From assembly GCA_024642005.1 (NCBI GenBank), contig JAHECA010000008.1:62001-126000 (forward strand): 64,000 bases of DNA, in the 5' to 3' direction. The stretch comes from Robiginitalea sp. GTDB lineage: Bacteria; Bacteroidota; Bacteroidia; Flavobacteriales; Flavobacteriaceae. A program made the translations under genes and the position numbers. Numbering within the stretch: position 1 is the first letter of the stretch; every line of letters starts with the position of its first letter. Positions 1-10,189 of the stretch are shown here, piece by piece. The notes under the pieces were generated by a model. The model searched no databases. It was not told the origin of the DNA and saw nothing but the letters and a program-made list of their open reading frames with translations.

Positions 1-939
1 ATGGAAAAATTCTTTTTGCATCTGGCTGCCGATGGCCGATAACTCGGTGAGGATATGATCGATAAAAGCCTGTACGGCCCCTTCGATGTCTTCAATGCGC
101 TTGAACTGGTACTCTGACCGGATCTTCCCCACCATAAAAGCTGTGGAATCTTTGTCCGATGCTTTGAGCGGGTCAATGGTAAGCACGTGCTGGTGTACCT
201 GGTTTAGGCTGTTCATGACCGAGCGCGGGCAATCGGGGTTGAGAATCAGGAATTCCAATGTACTGAGGCTTGTGGGTGCCTTTTTATAGAAGCGCCGGAA
301 CATATCGTAAGATTCCGCGCATTTGAGCAGGGTAGTCCATTCATAGCTGTTGCGGAAGCGGTCCCCGTAGCTGCCCAGCGATTTGCGGGCGTCGTTGTAC
401 TTCGCATTGATGATGCGGGTAATCTGGATGGCGCGCTCCATGTTCACCCCCATCATTATGATGGCGTAAATCGCATCGTGCAAGAGCGTGCCGCGTATCT
501 TGCCCCGGAGTACGGCGGTCATTTCGGTTACCTGGGCGGTAAAATCGAATAGCCCCGTTTTCACAAAAGACCTGGCAGGGTAGGAGTCGGCGAAATGGAA
601 AAATTTATTGACGGAATAATACAGTTCGGTCGAAATCAGGTCGCGGGCCGAATGGGCATTTTCACGTGCAAAGATGATCGAATTCAGGATAGAGGCCGGG
701 TAATCGCGATCCAGGCCGATCTTGAACAACACTTTGTCTTCTTCCAGTTTGGCATCTTCGGGGGGCGGGTCGCCTACCATGAATAGCATCGATCGCAACA
801 CGAAGTCTCGCGACTGGGAAACGGTATTGGGCGCGTCGAGAGACGAGAAGTAATTCACGTTCATAAAACGCGCCGTATGTTCGGCCCGCTCTATATATCT
901 GCCCATCCAGAAGAGGTTGTCGGCTACGCGTGCTAGCAT
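1..939 (-). CDS. alpha-E domain protein (DUF403), runs off the left edge
   Basis: The minus-strand frame opens with ATG at 937-939 (MLARVADNLFWMGRYIERAE) and stays open to base 1, giving 313 residues, close to the usual length of the family, so only the last few residues are probably missing. The N-terminal LARxADxLFWxGRYxERAE signature is diagnostic for the all-helical alpha-E family. The start shares one base with the stop of the upstream ATP-grasp gene (TGATG), so the two are translationally coupled. Family members are encoded with circularly permuted ATP-grasp proteins and often transglutaminase-like proteases; the set is proposed to make or handle a peptide, but the substrate is unknown. 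Confidence 0.9.
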   Translation of the reverse strand, partial: MLARVADNLFWMGRYIERAEHTARFMNVNYFSSLDAPNTVSQSRDFVLRSMLFMVGDPPPEDAKLEEDKVLFKIGLDRDYPASILNSIIFARENAHSARDLISTELYYSVNKFFHFADSYPARSFVKTGLFDFTAQVTEMTAVLRGKIRGTLLHDAIYAIIMMGVNMERAIQITRIINAKYNDARKSLGSYGDRFRNSYEWTTLLKCAESYDMFRRFYKKAPTSLSTLEFLILNPDCPRSVMNSLNQVHQHVLTIDPLKASDKDSTAFMVGKIRSEYQFKRIEDIEGAVQAFIDHILTELSAIGSQMQKEFFH

Positions 940-2408
940 CAGGGTTCGTTTTTGAGTATCCAGGTGTCTTTCGAGCCGCCGCCCTGGGAAGAATTCACAA
1001 TCAGGTTGCCCCGGCGCAGCGCTACCCGCGTAAGGCCGCCCTTGAGCACATAGGTTTTGTCCTGCCCCATTACCGTAAAGGTCCGCAGGTCGATGTGCCT
1101 TTGTTCAAAGGCTTGGGTCTCTTCGATATAGGTGGGGTGAACCGAGAGGGAAAGAATGGGCTGGGCCACGTACTTACGGGGCGACTCCCGTACCTCTTTG
1201 CGCACTTTTTCCACCTGTTCATCCGTGAGCGTGTTTCCGATGGATATACCATAACCACCTGCCTCATCGACCGGCTTGACCACCAATTCCCGAACGTGTT
1301 CCAACACGTATTCCAGGTCATCGGGCTGCCCGCAGCGATAGGTTTTGACGTTGGCGAGAATGGGCTCTTCGCCCAGGTAATACCGTATTATGTCGGGGAC
1401 ATAGGAATAAACGGCCTTGTCGTCGGCTACACCGGTGCCCGGGGCGTTGGCTATGGTCACGTTCCCTTTCCGGTAGGCAGAGAACAGGCCCGGCACCCCT
1501 AGGGACGAATCTTTGCGGAATTCCATCGGGTCGAGGAACAGGTCATCAATGCGGCGATAAATCACGTCCACTTTCTGAGGTCCTCTGATGGTCTTCATGT
1601 AGACGAAATCATTTTCCACAAACAAATCGCGTCCTTCCACGAGTTCGACCCCCATGGTCTTGGCCAGGTAGCTGTGTTCGTAAAAGGCCGAATTGTACAT
1701 GCCGGGAGTCAGTACCACGGTAACCGGGATGTCTACCCCATGGGGTTTAACGGTTTCGAGCAAGTCGAGCAGGTTTTCGGCATAGTCGGTTACCGTATGG
1801 GCCTTGTAGTGGTTGAAAACCCCGAACAATGCCCGTTTCAGGGCGCCCCGGTTGCTCAGTACATAACTGACCCCTGAAGGGCAGCGGATGTTGTCTTCCA
1901 GTACATAGTAGCGCCCGTCGGCATGCCGGATGATATCGGTGCCTGATATGTGGTTATAAATTCCACCCGGGGGGTCCATGCCGCGCATCTGGTCCAGGTA
2001 ATTCTCGGAGGAGCTTACCAGGTCCAAGGGTACAACCCCGTCTTTCAGGATGTTTCGGTCGTGGTACAGGTCCCACAGGAACATGTTTAGTGCCTTGCAG
2101 CGCTGTATGGCACCCCGCTCGATAAAGGCCCATTCGGAAGCCCCTATAATACGGGGAAACAGGTCGAACGGAAATATCTTCTCGTTGGTCTTGTCGTCGC
2201 TGTATACCCGAAAGGTGATCCCCTGGTTGAAAAAGGAGGCCTTGGCCCGGGCGTTCAGCTCGTGGTAATCCTCAATGGACTGCTTGCCGTATAGCTTCAT
2301 CAGCCTTTTATAATCCTTCAGAATGCTCCCCTCGCGGTCGAAGACCTCATCGAAAAGGGCTGGATTTCGCTGGTAGGCTGAAAAAATGGAGGGCTGCGTT
2401 TTAGGCAT
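939..2408 (-). CDS. circularly permuted type 2 ATP-grasp protein (DUF404/DUF407)
   Basis: The 489-residue product has the typical order of the circularly permuted ATP-grasp family: an N-terminal FDEVFD and the YxxLN-type region, then GxSYVLSNR near residue 180, then the ATP-binding part VVKPVDEAGGYGISIG near residue 370, ending in a short basic/Gly-Ser tail. ATP-grasp enzymes join a carboxylate to an amine through an acyl phosphate. It overlaps the alpha-E gene downstream by one base. There is no signal peptide, so the product is cytoplasmic. The role of the pair is inferred from conserved neighbourhood only; substrate and product are unknown. The start ATG at 2406-2408 is the first in-frame ATG and gives the family's normal length. 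Confidence 0.92.
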   Translation of the reverse strand: MPKTQPSIFSAYQRNPALFDEVFDREGSILKDYKRLMKLYGKQSIEDYHELNARAKASFFNQGITFRVYSDDKTNEKIFPFDLFPRIIGASEWAFIERGAIQRCKALNMFLWDLYHDRNILKDGVVPLDLVSSSENYLDQMRGMDPPGGIYNHISGTDIIRHADGRYYVLEDNIRCPSGVSYVLSNRGALKRALFGVFNHYKAHTVTDYAENLLDLLETVKPHGVDIPVTVVLTPGMYNSAFYEHSYLAKTMGVELVEGRDLFVENDFVYMKTIRGPQKVDVIYRRIDDLFLDPMEFRKDSSLGVPGLFSAYRKGNVTIANAPGTGVADDKAVYSYVPDIIRYYLGEEPILANVKTYRCGQPDDLEYVLEHVRELVVKPVDEAGGYGISIGNTLTDEQVEKVRKEVRESPRKYVAQPILSLSVHPTYIEETQAFEQRHIDLRTFTVMGQDKTYVLKGGLTRVALRRGNLIVNSSQGGGSKDTWILKNEP

Positions 2409-2550
2409 ACGGTAATGTTTAGGCTTAATTTACGCGATTCGGTGCGATTTCCACCACGCGACCGGTTTTTTTGCCGTGAAATCAATTGGCGGGTGTCCGA
2501 ATTGCATTCTTCTTGGTTTCGGGCATGGCTTTTTGCAGGGAACATATTTT

Positions 2551-2579
2551 TTGATTCGGAGCTATTTTGGCTACATTTA
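2551..2579 (+). promoter_or_regulatory. Bacteroidota-type promoter of the metalloprotease gene
   Basis: A -33 TTG (2551-2553, inside TTTTTTG) lies 18 bases before TACATTTA (2572-2579), close to the consensus TAnnTTTG. The expected transcript start is about ten bases upstream of the ATG at 2596. Confidence 0.6.
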
Positions 2580-2595
2580 GCGCAAAATCAACTGC

Positions 2596-5016
2596 ATGAA
2601 AAATTGTCTGCTGGGGTCACTGATCGGCCTGTGGTGTCTGGGGGCCAACGCCCAGTTTTCGGAAAAAAGCAAAGCTTACCAGAAGTTTGAGGGCTTCTTC
2701 GATTACTATTACGACGACGCCCAGGGTAAGGTGTACCTCGAGGTAGACAAACTTGACAAAGAGTTCCTTTACGTGTATGCGCTGAGCAGCGGCATTGGCA
2801 GCAACGATATCGGCCTCGACCGGGGGCAGCTGGGCAATGAGCAGGTGGTTTATTTCAAAAAGGCCGGCGAAAAACTGCTCCTGGTGCAGCCCAACCTTAT
2901 GTACCGGGCCAAGAGCGACAATGCACTGGAGCGCAAATCGGTTGAACAGGCCTTTGCGCAATCGGTCCTTTTTGGTTTTCCCATCGTAGAAAAAGTAGGG
3001 GAGGCCTACATCGTGGAGCTAACCCCTTTTTTGATGCAAGACATGCATGGGGTGGCCGACCGCCTCAAGCAGGCCGGACAGGGCACCTACAGCCTGGATG
3101 CCTCCCGCAGTGCCCTGAACCTGGAACGCTGCCGGTCTTTTCCTAAGAACAGCGAGCTCGATGTCATGCTGACCTTTAAAGGGGACCCCCAGGGGGCCTA
3201 CATCCGTTCGGTGGCGCCAAACCCCAAGCTGGTAACCGTTGCCCAGCACCATTCGCTTGTGGAATTGCCCGAGGCCGGCTATGCGATGCGGGCCTTCGAC
3301 CCCCGGAGCGGTTCCTACCCCTTCAGTTTTTACGACTACGCCACCCCGGTGGAATCGCCGCTCATCAAAAGGTATATACCCCGGCACCGCCTGGAGAAAA
3401 AAGAACCCGGAGCCCTGCTCAGCGAGGCGGTTGAGCCGATAGTTTACTACCTCGACAACGGTACCCCTGAACCCATCCGCACGGCTTTGCTCGAAGGCGG
3501 ACGCTGGTGGAACCAGGCTTTTGAAGCCATAGGCTATAAGGATGCTTTCCAGGTAAAGATGCTGCCCGACGACGCCGACCCCCTCGACGTTCGGTACAAC
3601 GTGGTCCAATGGGTGCACCGCTCTACCCGTGGCTGGAGTTACGGCAGCAGTGTGTCTGACCCCCGCACGGGCGAAATCATCAAGGGGCATGTGAGTCTGG
3701 GCAGCCTGCGCATCCGCCAGGACTTTTTGATCGCCCAGGCCCTGGCCAACCGGCCATTCGAAAATTCAGACTCCGACGACCAGGCCTTGCTCGACATGGC
3801 ACTGGCGCGAATCCGCCAGCTTTCTGCCCACGAAATTGGCCATACCCTGGGGTTTGCCCATAATTTTGCTGCCAGCACCAATAGCCGGGCTTCCGTAATG
3901 GATTACCCGCACCCACTGGTTGGCCTTACCGATGGCGCTATCGATACTTCCGAGGCTTACGATACAGGCATAGGGGAGTGGGACAAGGTAGCTGTGGCCT
4001 ATGCCTACTCCGATTTCCCGGAAGGCACTGATGAACAGGCCGCTCTCTGGGACATCCTGGCCAAGGCCGGGGCTGCCGGACTCCGATACATTTCAGACCA
4101 GGATGCCCGCCCCACAGGGGGCGCCCATGCCTATGGACACCTCTGGGACAATGGGGCCGAGGCATCAGACGAACTGGATCGGCTGCTCAGGGTACGCCAG
4201 GCGGCCATCGGACAGTTCAGCCCGTCCAATATCCGCCGTGGCGAGCCCTACAGCGTATTGGAAGATGTGTTCGTGCCCCTGTATTTCTTCCACCGCTACC
4301 AGACCGAGGCCGTTTCGAAGGTTATAGGCGGCCTCGATTATTCCTATGCCGTGCGGGGAGACGGAACCCACCCCTGGCAGACCGTACCGAAAGAAACCCA
4401 GGAAAAGGCGCTAACCAGCCTGATGCAGACCCTGGACGCACGTCAGCTGGCAATCCCGGCATCGGTATTGCAGTGGTTCCCACCCCGGGCAATCGGATAC
4501 GGGGCCACCCGAGAATCGTTCAAGGGCCATACCGGAGTTTCCTTTGACGCCCTGGGTGCTGCCGAAACGGCTGCCGACATGACCCTTAGCCTGCTCCTGC
4601 ACCCGGAGCGCGCTTCGCGCCTGGTGCAGCAAAAAGGGCTCGACAAGGCCCAACTGGGCCTGGAAGAGGTACTCAGCCGCCTGCTCGATGCGACCATCCT
4701 GGCCAAACCGCTAAACGGCTATGAGGGAGAAGTACAGCAGGTAGTAAATTTCGCGGTGCTCAGGCAGCTTATGCAACTGGGCCTCGATTCCGATACGCAT
4801 CCGCAGGTGCCCGCCCTTGCCAATGCCTCCCTGCACGATTTGAAAACCCGCCTGCTGAAGTCGGGCGATTCGGCAACGGCTCGTGAAATGGTGCGCCGCA
4901 TTGACCGCTATTTCGAACACCCCGAAGAATTCAAACCCGAAAAAGCGCCGCAAATCCCGGATGGATCCCCGATCGGGATGGGCTGCCTGGAAGAAATACC
5001 CCCGACATGGAAGTAA
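2596..5016 (+). CDS. secreted zinc-dependent metalloprotease (HExxHxxGxxH type)
   Basis: The 806-residue protein starts with a signal peptide ([20 protein letters not shown], cleavage after NA-Q). The zinc motif [11 protein letters not shown] gives ligands H412, H416 and H422 and catalytic E413, as in metzincin-like proteases. The regions before and after the motif match the large bacterial zinc-dependent metalloproteases carrying DUF5117/DUF4953-like domains, which are common in Bacteroidota and thought to act in the periplasm or outside the cell. The threonine aldolase gene starts inside its 3' end (10-base overlap), so the two are co-transcribed, although no functional link is obvious. Confidence 0.9.
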   Translation: MKNCLLGSLIGLWCLGANAQFSEKSKAYQKFEGFFDYYYDDAQGKVYLEVDKLDKEFLYVYALSSGIGSNDIGLDRGQLGNEQVVYFKKAGEKLLLVQPNLMYRAKSDNALERKSVEQAFAQSVLFGFPIVEKVGEAYIVELTPFLMQDMHGVADRLKQAGQGTYSLDASRSALNLERCRSFPKNSELDVMLTFKGDPQGAYIRSVAPNPKLVTVAQHHSLVELPEAGYAMRAFDPRSGSYPFSFYDYATPVESPLIKRYIPRHRLEKKEPGALLSEAVEPIVYYLDNGTPEPIRTALLEGGRWWNQAFEAIGYKDAFQVKMLPDDADPLDVRYNVVQWVHRSTRGWSYGSSVSDPRTGEIIKGHVSLGSLRIRQDFLIAQALANRPFENSDSDDQALLDMALARIRQLSAHEIGHTLGFAHNFAASTNSRASVMDYPHPLVGLTDGAIDTSEAYDTGIGEWDKVAVAYAYSDFPEGTDEQAALWDILAKAGAAGLRYISDQDARPTGGAHAYGHLWDNGAEASDELDRLLRVRQAAIGQFSPSNIRRGEPYSVLEDVFVPLYFFHRYQTEAVSKVIGGLDYSYAVRGDGTHPWQTVPKETQEKALTSLMQTLDARQLAIPASVLQWFPPRAIGYGATRESFKGHTGVSFDALGAAETAADMTLSLLLHPERASRLVQQKGLDKAQLGLEEVLSRLLDATILAKPLNGYEGEVQQVVNFAVLRQLMQLGLDSDTHPQVPALANASLHDLKTRLLKSGDSATAREMVRRIDRYFEHPEEFKPEKAPQIPDGSPIGMGCLEEIPPTWK

Positions 5017-6035
5017 ACCTGATCAGCGATACCGTAACCCGACCCACCCCCGGCATGCTCCGCGCCATGATGGAAGCGGAGGTGGGCGACGATGTTTTTA
5101 AGGAAGACCCCAGCGTCAATGCCCTTGAACGCAGGGTGGCTGCCCTTTTCGGCATGGAAGGCGCCCTTTTTTTTCCGAGTGGCACCATGGCCAACCAGAC
5201 AGGTATTAAAATCCATACCCAGCCCGGCGACCAGCTTATCTGCGACAAATTCGCCCACGTTTACAACTATGAGGGGGGAGGGGTGAGCTTCAACAGCCTG
5301 GCATCATGCAAGCTGGTCGATGGCGACCGCGGGATGATCACCGCCCAGCAGGTAGAAGACTCGATAAACCCGCCCGATTTCTATCACAGCCCCCGAACCC
5401 GCCTGGTTTGCGTGGAGAACACCACCAACAAGGGAGGAGGTGCCTGTTACGATTTTGAGGAGCTCCTGCGCATTCGGGAGGTATGCGGGGTACACGGCCT
5501 GGCCTTTCACCTCGACGGGGCGCGCATCTGGAATGCCCTGGTGAAGACCGGGCAAAAGGCCGCCGACTACGGGGAGCTTTTCGATACCATCAGCGTTTGC
5601 CTGAGCAAAGGGTTGGGCTGTCCGGTGGGTTCCCTGCTGATCGGCTCAGCCAAACATATGGAGCAGGCCCTGCGCATTCGCAAGGTGCTGGGGGGTGGCA
5701 TGCGCCAGGCAGGCTACCTGGCCGCGGCAGGCCTTTACGCCCTGGAACACCATGTAGACCGTTTGGCAGAAGACCACCGCAAGGCCCGCGAACTCGGGCA
5801 GCTGCTCGAAAGCAAAGATTTTATCCGCTATGTGGCCCCGGTAGAGACCAACATTGTGATTTTTGAAACCCGCCCGGAGCGTGTAACCGAAAGCCGGATG
5901 CTGGAAGTTTTTAACGCACACGAAATAAGGCTAATCGGAATGGGGCAGGGGAAGTTGCGCCTGGTTACACACCTCGACTACACGGACGAAATGCACGCCT
6001 ATGTAATGTCCGTGCTGGACGGGATGTCATTCTGA
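5007..6035 (+). CDS. ltaE: low-specificity L-threonine aldolase
   Basis: This 342-residue fold-type I PLP enzyme cleaves L-threonine/allo-threonine to glycine and acetaldehyde. Family marks are the N-terminal [10 protein letters not shown], the substrate/PLP segment FPSGTMANQ (56-64), [10 protein letters not shown] (168-177) with the cofactor-binding Asp, and the Schiff-base lysine in [10 protein letters not shown] (K201). Length is normal. It overlaps the metalloprotease gene by 10 bases and runs tail to tail into the DUF1508 gene with a 9-base overlap of the two 3' ends. Confidence 0.93.
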   Translation: MEVNLISDTVTRPTPGMLRAMMEAEVGDDVFKEDPSVNALERRVAALFGMEGALFFPSGTMANQTGIKIHTQPGDQLICDKFAHVYNYEGGGVSFNSLASCKLVDGDRGMITAQQVEDSINPPDFYHSPRTRLVCVENTTNKGGGACYDFEELLRIREVCGVHGLAFHLDGARIWNALVKTGQKAADYGELFDTISVCLSKGLGCPVGSLLIGSAKHMEQALRIRKVLGGGMRQAGYLAAAGLYALEHHVDRLAEDHRKARELGQLLESKDFIRYVAPVETNIVIFETRPERVTESRMLEVFNAHEIRLIGMGQGKLRLVTHLDYTDEMHAYVMSVLDGMSF

Positions 6036-6341
6036 CCCCAGCCCTGCAATGCGCCTCAGCGTATTTTTGATCCCGTTCTCCATTCCGGCTTCGGAACGGT
6101 AAAACTGGCTGTTGCCGACCAGGCTTCCGTCGGGCGCCCGCAACGTGAAGTGGAAGCGCCCCAGATGATCGGTCCGGCGTTCGACACAAGCAGGGTTCTG
6201 GACAAGGGCTTTGAGTTGTTTGATAACCAGGTCCATTTCGGCCGGGTCGGCATACCCCACGCTTTCCAACAGGGGGTGGCCATCCAGGCTCTTTACCACA
6301 AAGCGGCTGGAGCCTTTCCCGTCTTTCCGGATTTCGAGCAA
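6027..6341 (-). CDS. DUF1508 (YegP-like) protein
   Basis: The 104-residue product holds two copies of the short DUF1508 beta repeat: [15 protein letters not shown] (about 13-27) and [18 protein letters not shown] (about 62-79). This is the usual two-repeat YegP layout; the function is unknown. No ATG lies upstream in frame, so translation probably begins at TTG (6339-6341), giving [10 protein letters not shown]. It lies 44 bases downstream of ybaB on the same strand and its 3' end overlaps the threonine aldolase gene. The start is less certain than the family call. Confidence 0.8.
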   Translation of the reverse strand: MLEIRKDGKGSSRFVVKSLDGHPLLESVGYADPAEMDLVIKQLKALVQNPACVERRTDHLGRFHFTLRAPDGSLVGNSQFYRSEAGMENGIKNTLRRIAGLGSE

Positions 6342-6385
6342 TTTTTCTGGATTAGGAGATGGTAAGATACGGTTTTTCGCCCAGC

Positions 6386-6712
6386 CTATTTTAGGAATTG
6401 ATCCATGCCGGGCAGGTTGGGCATCCCCTCCCGGGCCACGGCCCCCAATTCGGCTTCCTGTACTTCGCTGGCCCTTGCCAGGGCTTTGTTCAGCACAAGC
6501 ACGAGGTAATCTGTAAGCTGTTCCTTGTCGGCAAGCAGCTGATCGTCACACGTTATTTCCACTATTTCCCGGTTGGCCGTAACGATTACCTCCAGCAGGC
6601 CGTCAGCGCTTTTCTCCGAAAGCGTAACCGAGTTGAGCCGCTCCTTGGTGGCCTTGATTTTTTCCTGGGTTTCCTGGATTTTACCCATCATCCCCATTAG
6701 ATCTCCGAACAT
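6386..6712 (-). CDS. YbaB/EbfC family nucleoid-associated protein
   Basis: The 108-residue protein starts MFGDLMGMMGKIQETQEK and has the long N-terminal amphipathic helix, the central beta part (VIVTANREIVEITCD) and the C-terminal helix with KALARASEVQ that define YbaB. These small dimers bind DNA; in many bacteria the gene sits by dnaX-recR, which is not the case here. It is followed on the same strand by the DUF1508 gene. The divergent oligopeptidase B gene begins 131 bases away. Confidence 0.92.
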   Translation of the reverse strand: MFGDLMGMMGKIQETQEKIKATKERLNSVTLSEKSADGLLEVIVTANREIVEITCDDQLLADKEQLTDYLVLVLNKALARASEVQEAELGAVAREGMPNLPGMDQFLK

Positions 6713-6784
6713 AGTTGCAGGTTTTAAGGCTTAAAAGTACAAAAAAGCCCCAGCGCGTCCGTGAAACTTGGCTGCATAAATCCC

Positions 6785-6814
6785 TTTCCGAAATGTACAG
6801 AAATGCTATTTTTG
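6785..6814 (+). promoter_or_regulatory. promoter of the oligopeptidase B gene
   Basis: TATTTTTG (6807-6814) is a perfect TAnnTTTG -7 element; a weak -33 (TTTC, 6785-6788) lies 18 bases upstream. The transcript would start near 6820, which supports the ATG at 6844 and rules out the open frame upstream of it. Confidence 0.5.
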
Positions 6815-6843
6815 CCAACGCCCGAAACCAGTCTTTCTGCGCA

Positions 6844-8901
6844 ATGAAAAAACTTCATCCGCCAGTCGCGAAGAAAATCCCCCATCCCCTCGAAACGCAC
6901 GGGGATGTCAGGATAGACGATTATTACTGGCTACGAGACCGGGAAGACCCAGCCGTTATCGAACACCTCCATGCTGAGAATGCATACTACGATGCGCTAA
7001 CAGCCCATACCAAGGCATTCCAGAAAAAGCTTTTCATAGAGATGAAAGCCCGTATCAAGGAAGACGACGAGTCGGTACCCTACCGCCTGAACGGCTATTG
7101 GTATATTTCCCGATACGAAACCGGTCACGAATACCCGGTGTATACCCGGAAAGCGGAAAGCCTGGAGGCCCCCGAGCATGTGCTGTTCGACTGCAATGCC
7201 CTTGCAGAGGGATTCGAGTACTTCGACCTTAGGGGCATTGCGGTGAGCCCCGACAATTGCCTTGCAGCATACGGGACAGATACCGTGTCGCGCAGGCAGT
7301 ACAGCATCCGCATCAAAGACCTTCGCACCGGAGAACTATTCCCCGAAGTGCTCGAAAACACCACCGGCAGCTCGGTATGGGCAGCAGACAACCGCACCCT
7401 TTTCTATACCCGAAAAGACCCCGTAACCCTGAGGTCTGATCGTATTTACAGGCATACCCTGGGAACGCCGGCAGCTCAGGACCAGCTGGTCTTCACCGAG
7501 ACCGATGAGACCTTCAGCACCTTTGTTTATAAATCCAAGTCTAGGGATTTCATCATTATCGGGTCGGCAAGTACGCTTACCACCGAGTACCGGATCCTGA
7601 AGGCCGACAACCCGAATGGTGAATTCAGGGTCTTTTCACCGCGCGAACGGGGAGTCGAGTATTCCATTTACCACTACCGGGGCGAATTTTTTGTTTTGAC
7701 CAATAAAGACGGAGCCATCAATTTCAAGGTCATGAAAACCCCCGAAAACCGCACGGAGAGCCGTTACTGGAAAGAATTCATCGCGCACCGCGACAACGTC
7801 CTCATCGAAGACATCGAACTATTCAGTGACTACTTTGTGATAGACGAGCGGGAAAACGGCCTGAACCGGATGCAGATCCACCGCTGGGACGATTCCGTTA
7901 CCTATTACCTCCCCTTCGAGAGCGAGACCTATGTGGCGTACTCCTATATCAACCTGGATTACGACACCGAATGGCTGCGCTATGTGTACAATGCCATGAC
8001 CACCCCGTACAGCATTGTGGAATTCAACATGCGCACCCGTGAAAAAAGGGTGTTAAAGCAGCAGCAGGTCATGGGCGGGAAATTTCACCCTGAAAATTAT
8101 CGTTCCCAACGCATTTGGGCCACGGCCCGGGACGGGCAGCGTATACCCATTTCGATGGTCTATCACAAAGATACCCCCCTCGATGGCAAAGCGCCTCTGC
8201 TGCAGTACGGGTACGGGGCCTACGGCAGCACCTCAGACCCGCACTTTTCGACCGTGCGCCTGAGCCTGCTTGACCGGGGCTTTATTTATGCCATTGCGCA
8301 CATCCGCGGGGGAGAGTACCTGGGCAGGCCCTGGTATGAGGCCGGGAAATTATTCGGGAAAATGAATTCATTTAACGATTTTATCGATTGCTCCCGGTTT
8401 CTGGTATCCGAAGGGTATACCACCAGTGAACACCTGTACGCCTATGGCGGTTCGGCGGGGGGGTTGCTCCTGGGAGGCGTGGTGAACATGGCTCCAGACC
8501 TGTACAACGGTGTGTTGGCCGCTGTCCCCTTCGTGGATGTGGTAACCACCATGCTGGACCAGAGCATCCCACTCACCACGGGCGAATACGACGAGTGGGG
8601 CGATCCCAGAGACCCCGATTTTTACGCCTATATGAAGTCGTATTCCCCGTACGACAATGTAAGGCCCCAGCGCTACCCGAACCTGTTGGTCACTACTGGC
8701 CTGCACGATTCCCAGGTTCAGTACTGGGAACCGGCCAAATGGGTAGCCAAGCTGCGCGAATATAAAACGGACGCCAATCTGCTGCTGCTTTATACAAATA
8801 TGGAGGCCGGGCATGGCGGGCCATCCGGTCGTTTTGAAGCCCTGAAGGAAGCGGCCATGGAATACGCATTTATCCTCGATCTTGAAGGGAAGGCTGAATA
8901 A
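6844..8901 (+). CDS. ptrB: S9 family serine peptidase, oligopeptidase B
   Basis: The 685-residue protein is the size of E. coli oligopeptidase B. The frame is open for another 43 codons upstream, but the promoter at about 6807-6814 and the conserved start (MKKLHPPVAKKIPHPLETHG) place the start at 6844. An N-terminal seven-bladed beta-propeller (about 70-400) caps a C-terminal alpha/beta-hydrolase domain. The catalytic Ser is in YGGSAGG (S537), Asp in GLHDSQVQ (D622) and His in EAGHGG (H657). Each is five residues from its E. coli counterpart. It cleaves short peptides after basic residues. There is no signal peptide, so the product is cytoplasmic. Confidence 0.94.
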   Translation: MKKLHPPVAKKIPHPLETHGDVRIDDYYWLRDREDPAVIEHLHAENAYYDALTAHTKAFQKKLFIEMKARIKEDDESVPYRLNGYWYISRYETGHEYPVYTRKAESLEAPEHVLFDCNALAEGFEYFDLRGIAVSPDNCLAAYGTDTVSRRQYSIRIKDLRTGELFPEVLENTTGSSVWAADNRTLFYTRKDPVTLRSDRIYRHTLGTPAAQDQLVFTETDETFSTFVYKSKSRDFIIIGSASTLTTEYRILKADNPNGEFRVFSPRERGVEYSIYHYRGEFFVLTNKDGAINFKVMKTPENRTESRYWKEFIAHRDNVLIEDIELFSDYFVIDERENGLNRMQIHRWDDSVTYYLPFESETYVAYSYINLDYDTEWLRYVYNAMTTPYSIVEFNMRTREKRVLKQQQVMGGKFHPENYRSQRIWATARDGQRIPISMVYHKDTPLDGKAPLLQYGYGAYGSTSDPHFSTVRLSLLDRGFIYAIAHIRGGEYLGRPWYEAGKLFGKMNSFNDFIDCSRFLVSEGYTTSEHLYAYGGSAGGLLLGGVVNMAPDLYNGVLAAVPFVDVVTTMLDQSIPLTTGEYDEWGDPRDPDFYAYMKSYSPYDNVRPQRYPNLLVTTGLHDSQVQYWEPAKWVAKLREYKTDANLLLLYTNMEAGHGGPSGRFEALKEAAMEYAFILDLEGKAE

Positions 8902-8915
8902 TAAAAAAAAAGTCT

Positions 8916-8923
8916 TAATTTTG
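8916..8923 (+). promoter_or_regulatory. -7 element before the cysteine-synthase-like gene
   Basis: TAATTTTG matches TAnnTTTG. No good -33 is seen at the right distance. The same core followed by CCC occurs before the neighbouring alpha-oxoamine synthase gene (10106-10113), so the two genes may be expressed alike. Confidence 0.45.
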
Positions 8924-8973
8924 CCCTCATCAAAGGCTTCATCCTGAAGTCTCCTGAGCCTAACCACACTCTC

Positions 8974-10014
8974 ATGAAACAAGAGATTCAGGCCTACGAC
9001 AACCTCCTTCAACTTATAGGTAAAACCCCGCTAGTACGGCTTAACAAGCTCACCGAATCTTACGATGGGGCTTTTTACGCCAAGCTGGAGGCATTTAACC
9101 CGGGCCACTCTTCCAAAGACCGAATCGCACATTTTATCATCGAAGAAGCGGAACGCACCGGCCTACTCAAGCCGGGTAGCACGATAATCGAAACCACTTC
9201 GGGAAATACCGGCTACAGCCTGGCCATGGTGAGCATCATCAAGGGCTACGACTGCATTCTGGCGGTGAGTTCGAAGTCTTCGGCCGATAAAATCGACATG
9301 CTGCGCTCGATGGGAGCCAAGGTATATGTATGCCCTGCCCATGTGAGTGCAGACGACCCGCGTTCGTATTACCAGGTAGCCAAGCGCCTGCACGAAGAAA
9401 CCAAGGGGTCCATCTACATCAACCAATATTTCAACGAGCTCAATATAAAAGCCCACTTTCAAACCACCGGCCCCGAAATCTGGGAACAAACCGGAGGGCA
9501 GATCACCCACCTGGTCGCATGCAGCGGCACGGGAGGCACCATTTCGGGCACCGCCCGTTTCCTGAAGGAGCAAAACCCGAATATCCGAATTATAGGCGTG
9601 GATGCCTACGGATCGGTATTGAAGAAATACCACGAAACCGGCGAGCTCGACCTGAATGAAATCTACCCGTACCGCATTGAAGGGCTCGGCAAAAACCTGA
9701 TTCCTCAAGCCACAGACTTTGAGGTTATTGACGAATTCGTCAAGGTAACCGACGAGGAGAGCGCCCACATGGCGCGCCGCATCTCACGCACCGAAGGAAT
9801 CTTTTCGGGTTACACCAGCGGGGCAGCCATGCAGGCTGTAAAGCAACTGCAGGAAGCCGGCGAATTCACCGCCGACAGCAAGGTGGTTGTTATTTTCCCC
9901 GACCACGGGTCGCGCTACATGAGCAAGGTCTACAGCGACACCTGGATGGAAGATCAGGGTTTTTTCGACAGCAAGAGCGTGGGCGAAACCCGGAAGGTCC
10001 AGCACATCAAATAG
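8974..10014 (+). CDS. PLP-dependent cysteine synthase-family enzyme, candidate cysteate synthase
   Basis: This 346-residue fold-type II PLP enzyme is of the cysteine synthase/cystathionine beta-synthase family. The PLP lysine is K48 in NPGHSSKDR, the substrate loop is TSGNTG (75-80), and the phosphate-binding loop is [11 protein letters not shown] (about 179-189). It lacks both the N-terminal haem region and the C-terminal CBS pair of eukaryotic CBS. It sits directly upstream of an alpha-oxoamine synthase of the capnine (sulfonolipid) type. Sulfonolipid bases need L-cysteate, so I infer that this enzyme may make cysteate by beta-replacement with sulfite. Plain cysteine synthase or cystathionine beta-synthase activity is the alternative. 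The family is certain; the specific reaction is not. Confidence 0.85.
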   Translation: MKQEIQAYDNLLQLIGKTPLVRLNKLTESYDGAFYAKLEAFNPGHSSKDRIAHFIIEEAERTGLLKPGSTIIETTSGNTGYSLAMVSIIKGYDCILAVSSKSSADKIDMLRSMGAKVYVCPAHVSADDPRSYYQVAKRLHEETKGSIYINQYFNELNIKAHFQTTGPEIWEQTGGQITHLVACSGTGGTISGTARFLKEQNPNIRIIGVDAYGSVLKKYHETGELDLNEIYPYRIEGLGKNLIPQATDFEVIDEFVKVTDEESAHMARRISRTEGIFSGYTSGAAMQAVKQLQEAGEFTADSKVVVIFPDHGSRYMSKVYSDTWMEDQGFFDSKSVGETRKVQHIK

Positions 10015-10080
10015 TCATTTGCGGGCAGACGGGCACTGGGTTAAGCTAAGGGGCATCTGCCTTCTTTCTGCCCATAATTT

Positions 10081-10113
10081 TTTGTGTTTCCTCTTTAAAT
10101 TTCTGTAATTTTG
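10081..10113 (+). promoter_or_regulatory. promoter of the alpha-oxoamine synthase gene
   Basis: TTTG (10081-10084), a 21-base spacer and TAATTTTG (10106-10113) form a good Bacteroidota promoter. The transcript would start near 10118, leaving about 70 bases of leader before the ATG at 10190. Upstream (10024-10073) an arm pair GGGCAGA/TCTGCCC followed by a T-rich stretch may end the previous transcript. Confidence 0.6.
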
Positions 10114-10189
10114 CCCAGGATACGACGCCCCGGCCGTACAGCGTACCCGGAGGCCTGTATACGTGCGTACCAGAACCAAGCTAAGCCAA

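Noticed and set aside
10024-10083. A riboswitch-like structured leader before the alpha-oxoamine synthase gene
   Set aside because: The GGGCAGA/TCTGCCC pair lies upstream of the promoter, so it belongs to the end of the previous transcript rather than to a leader.
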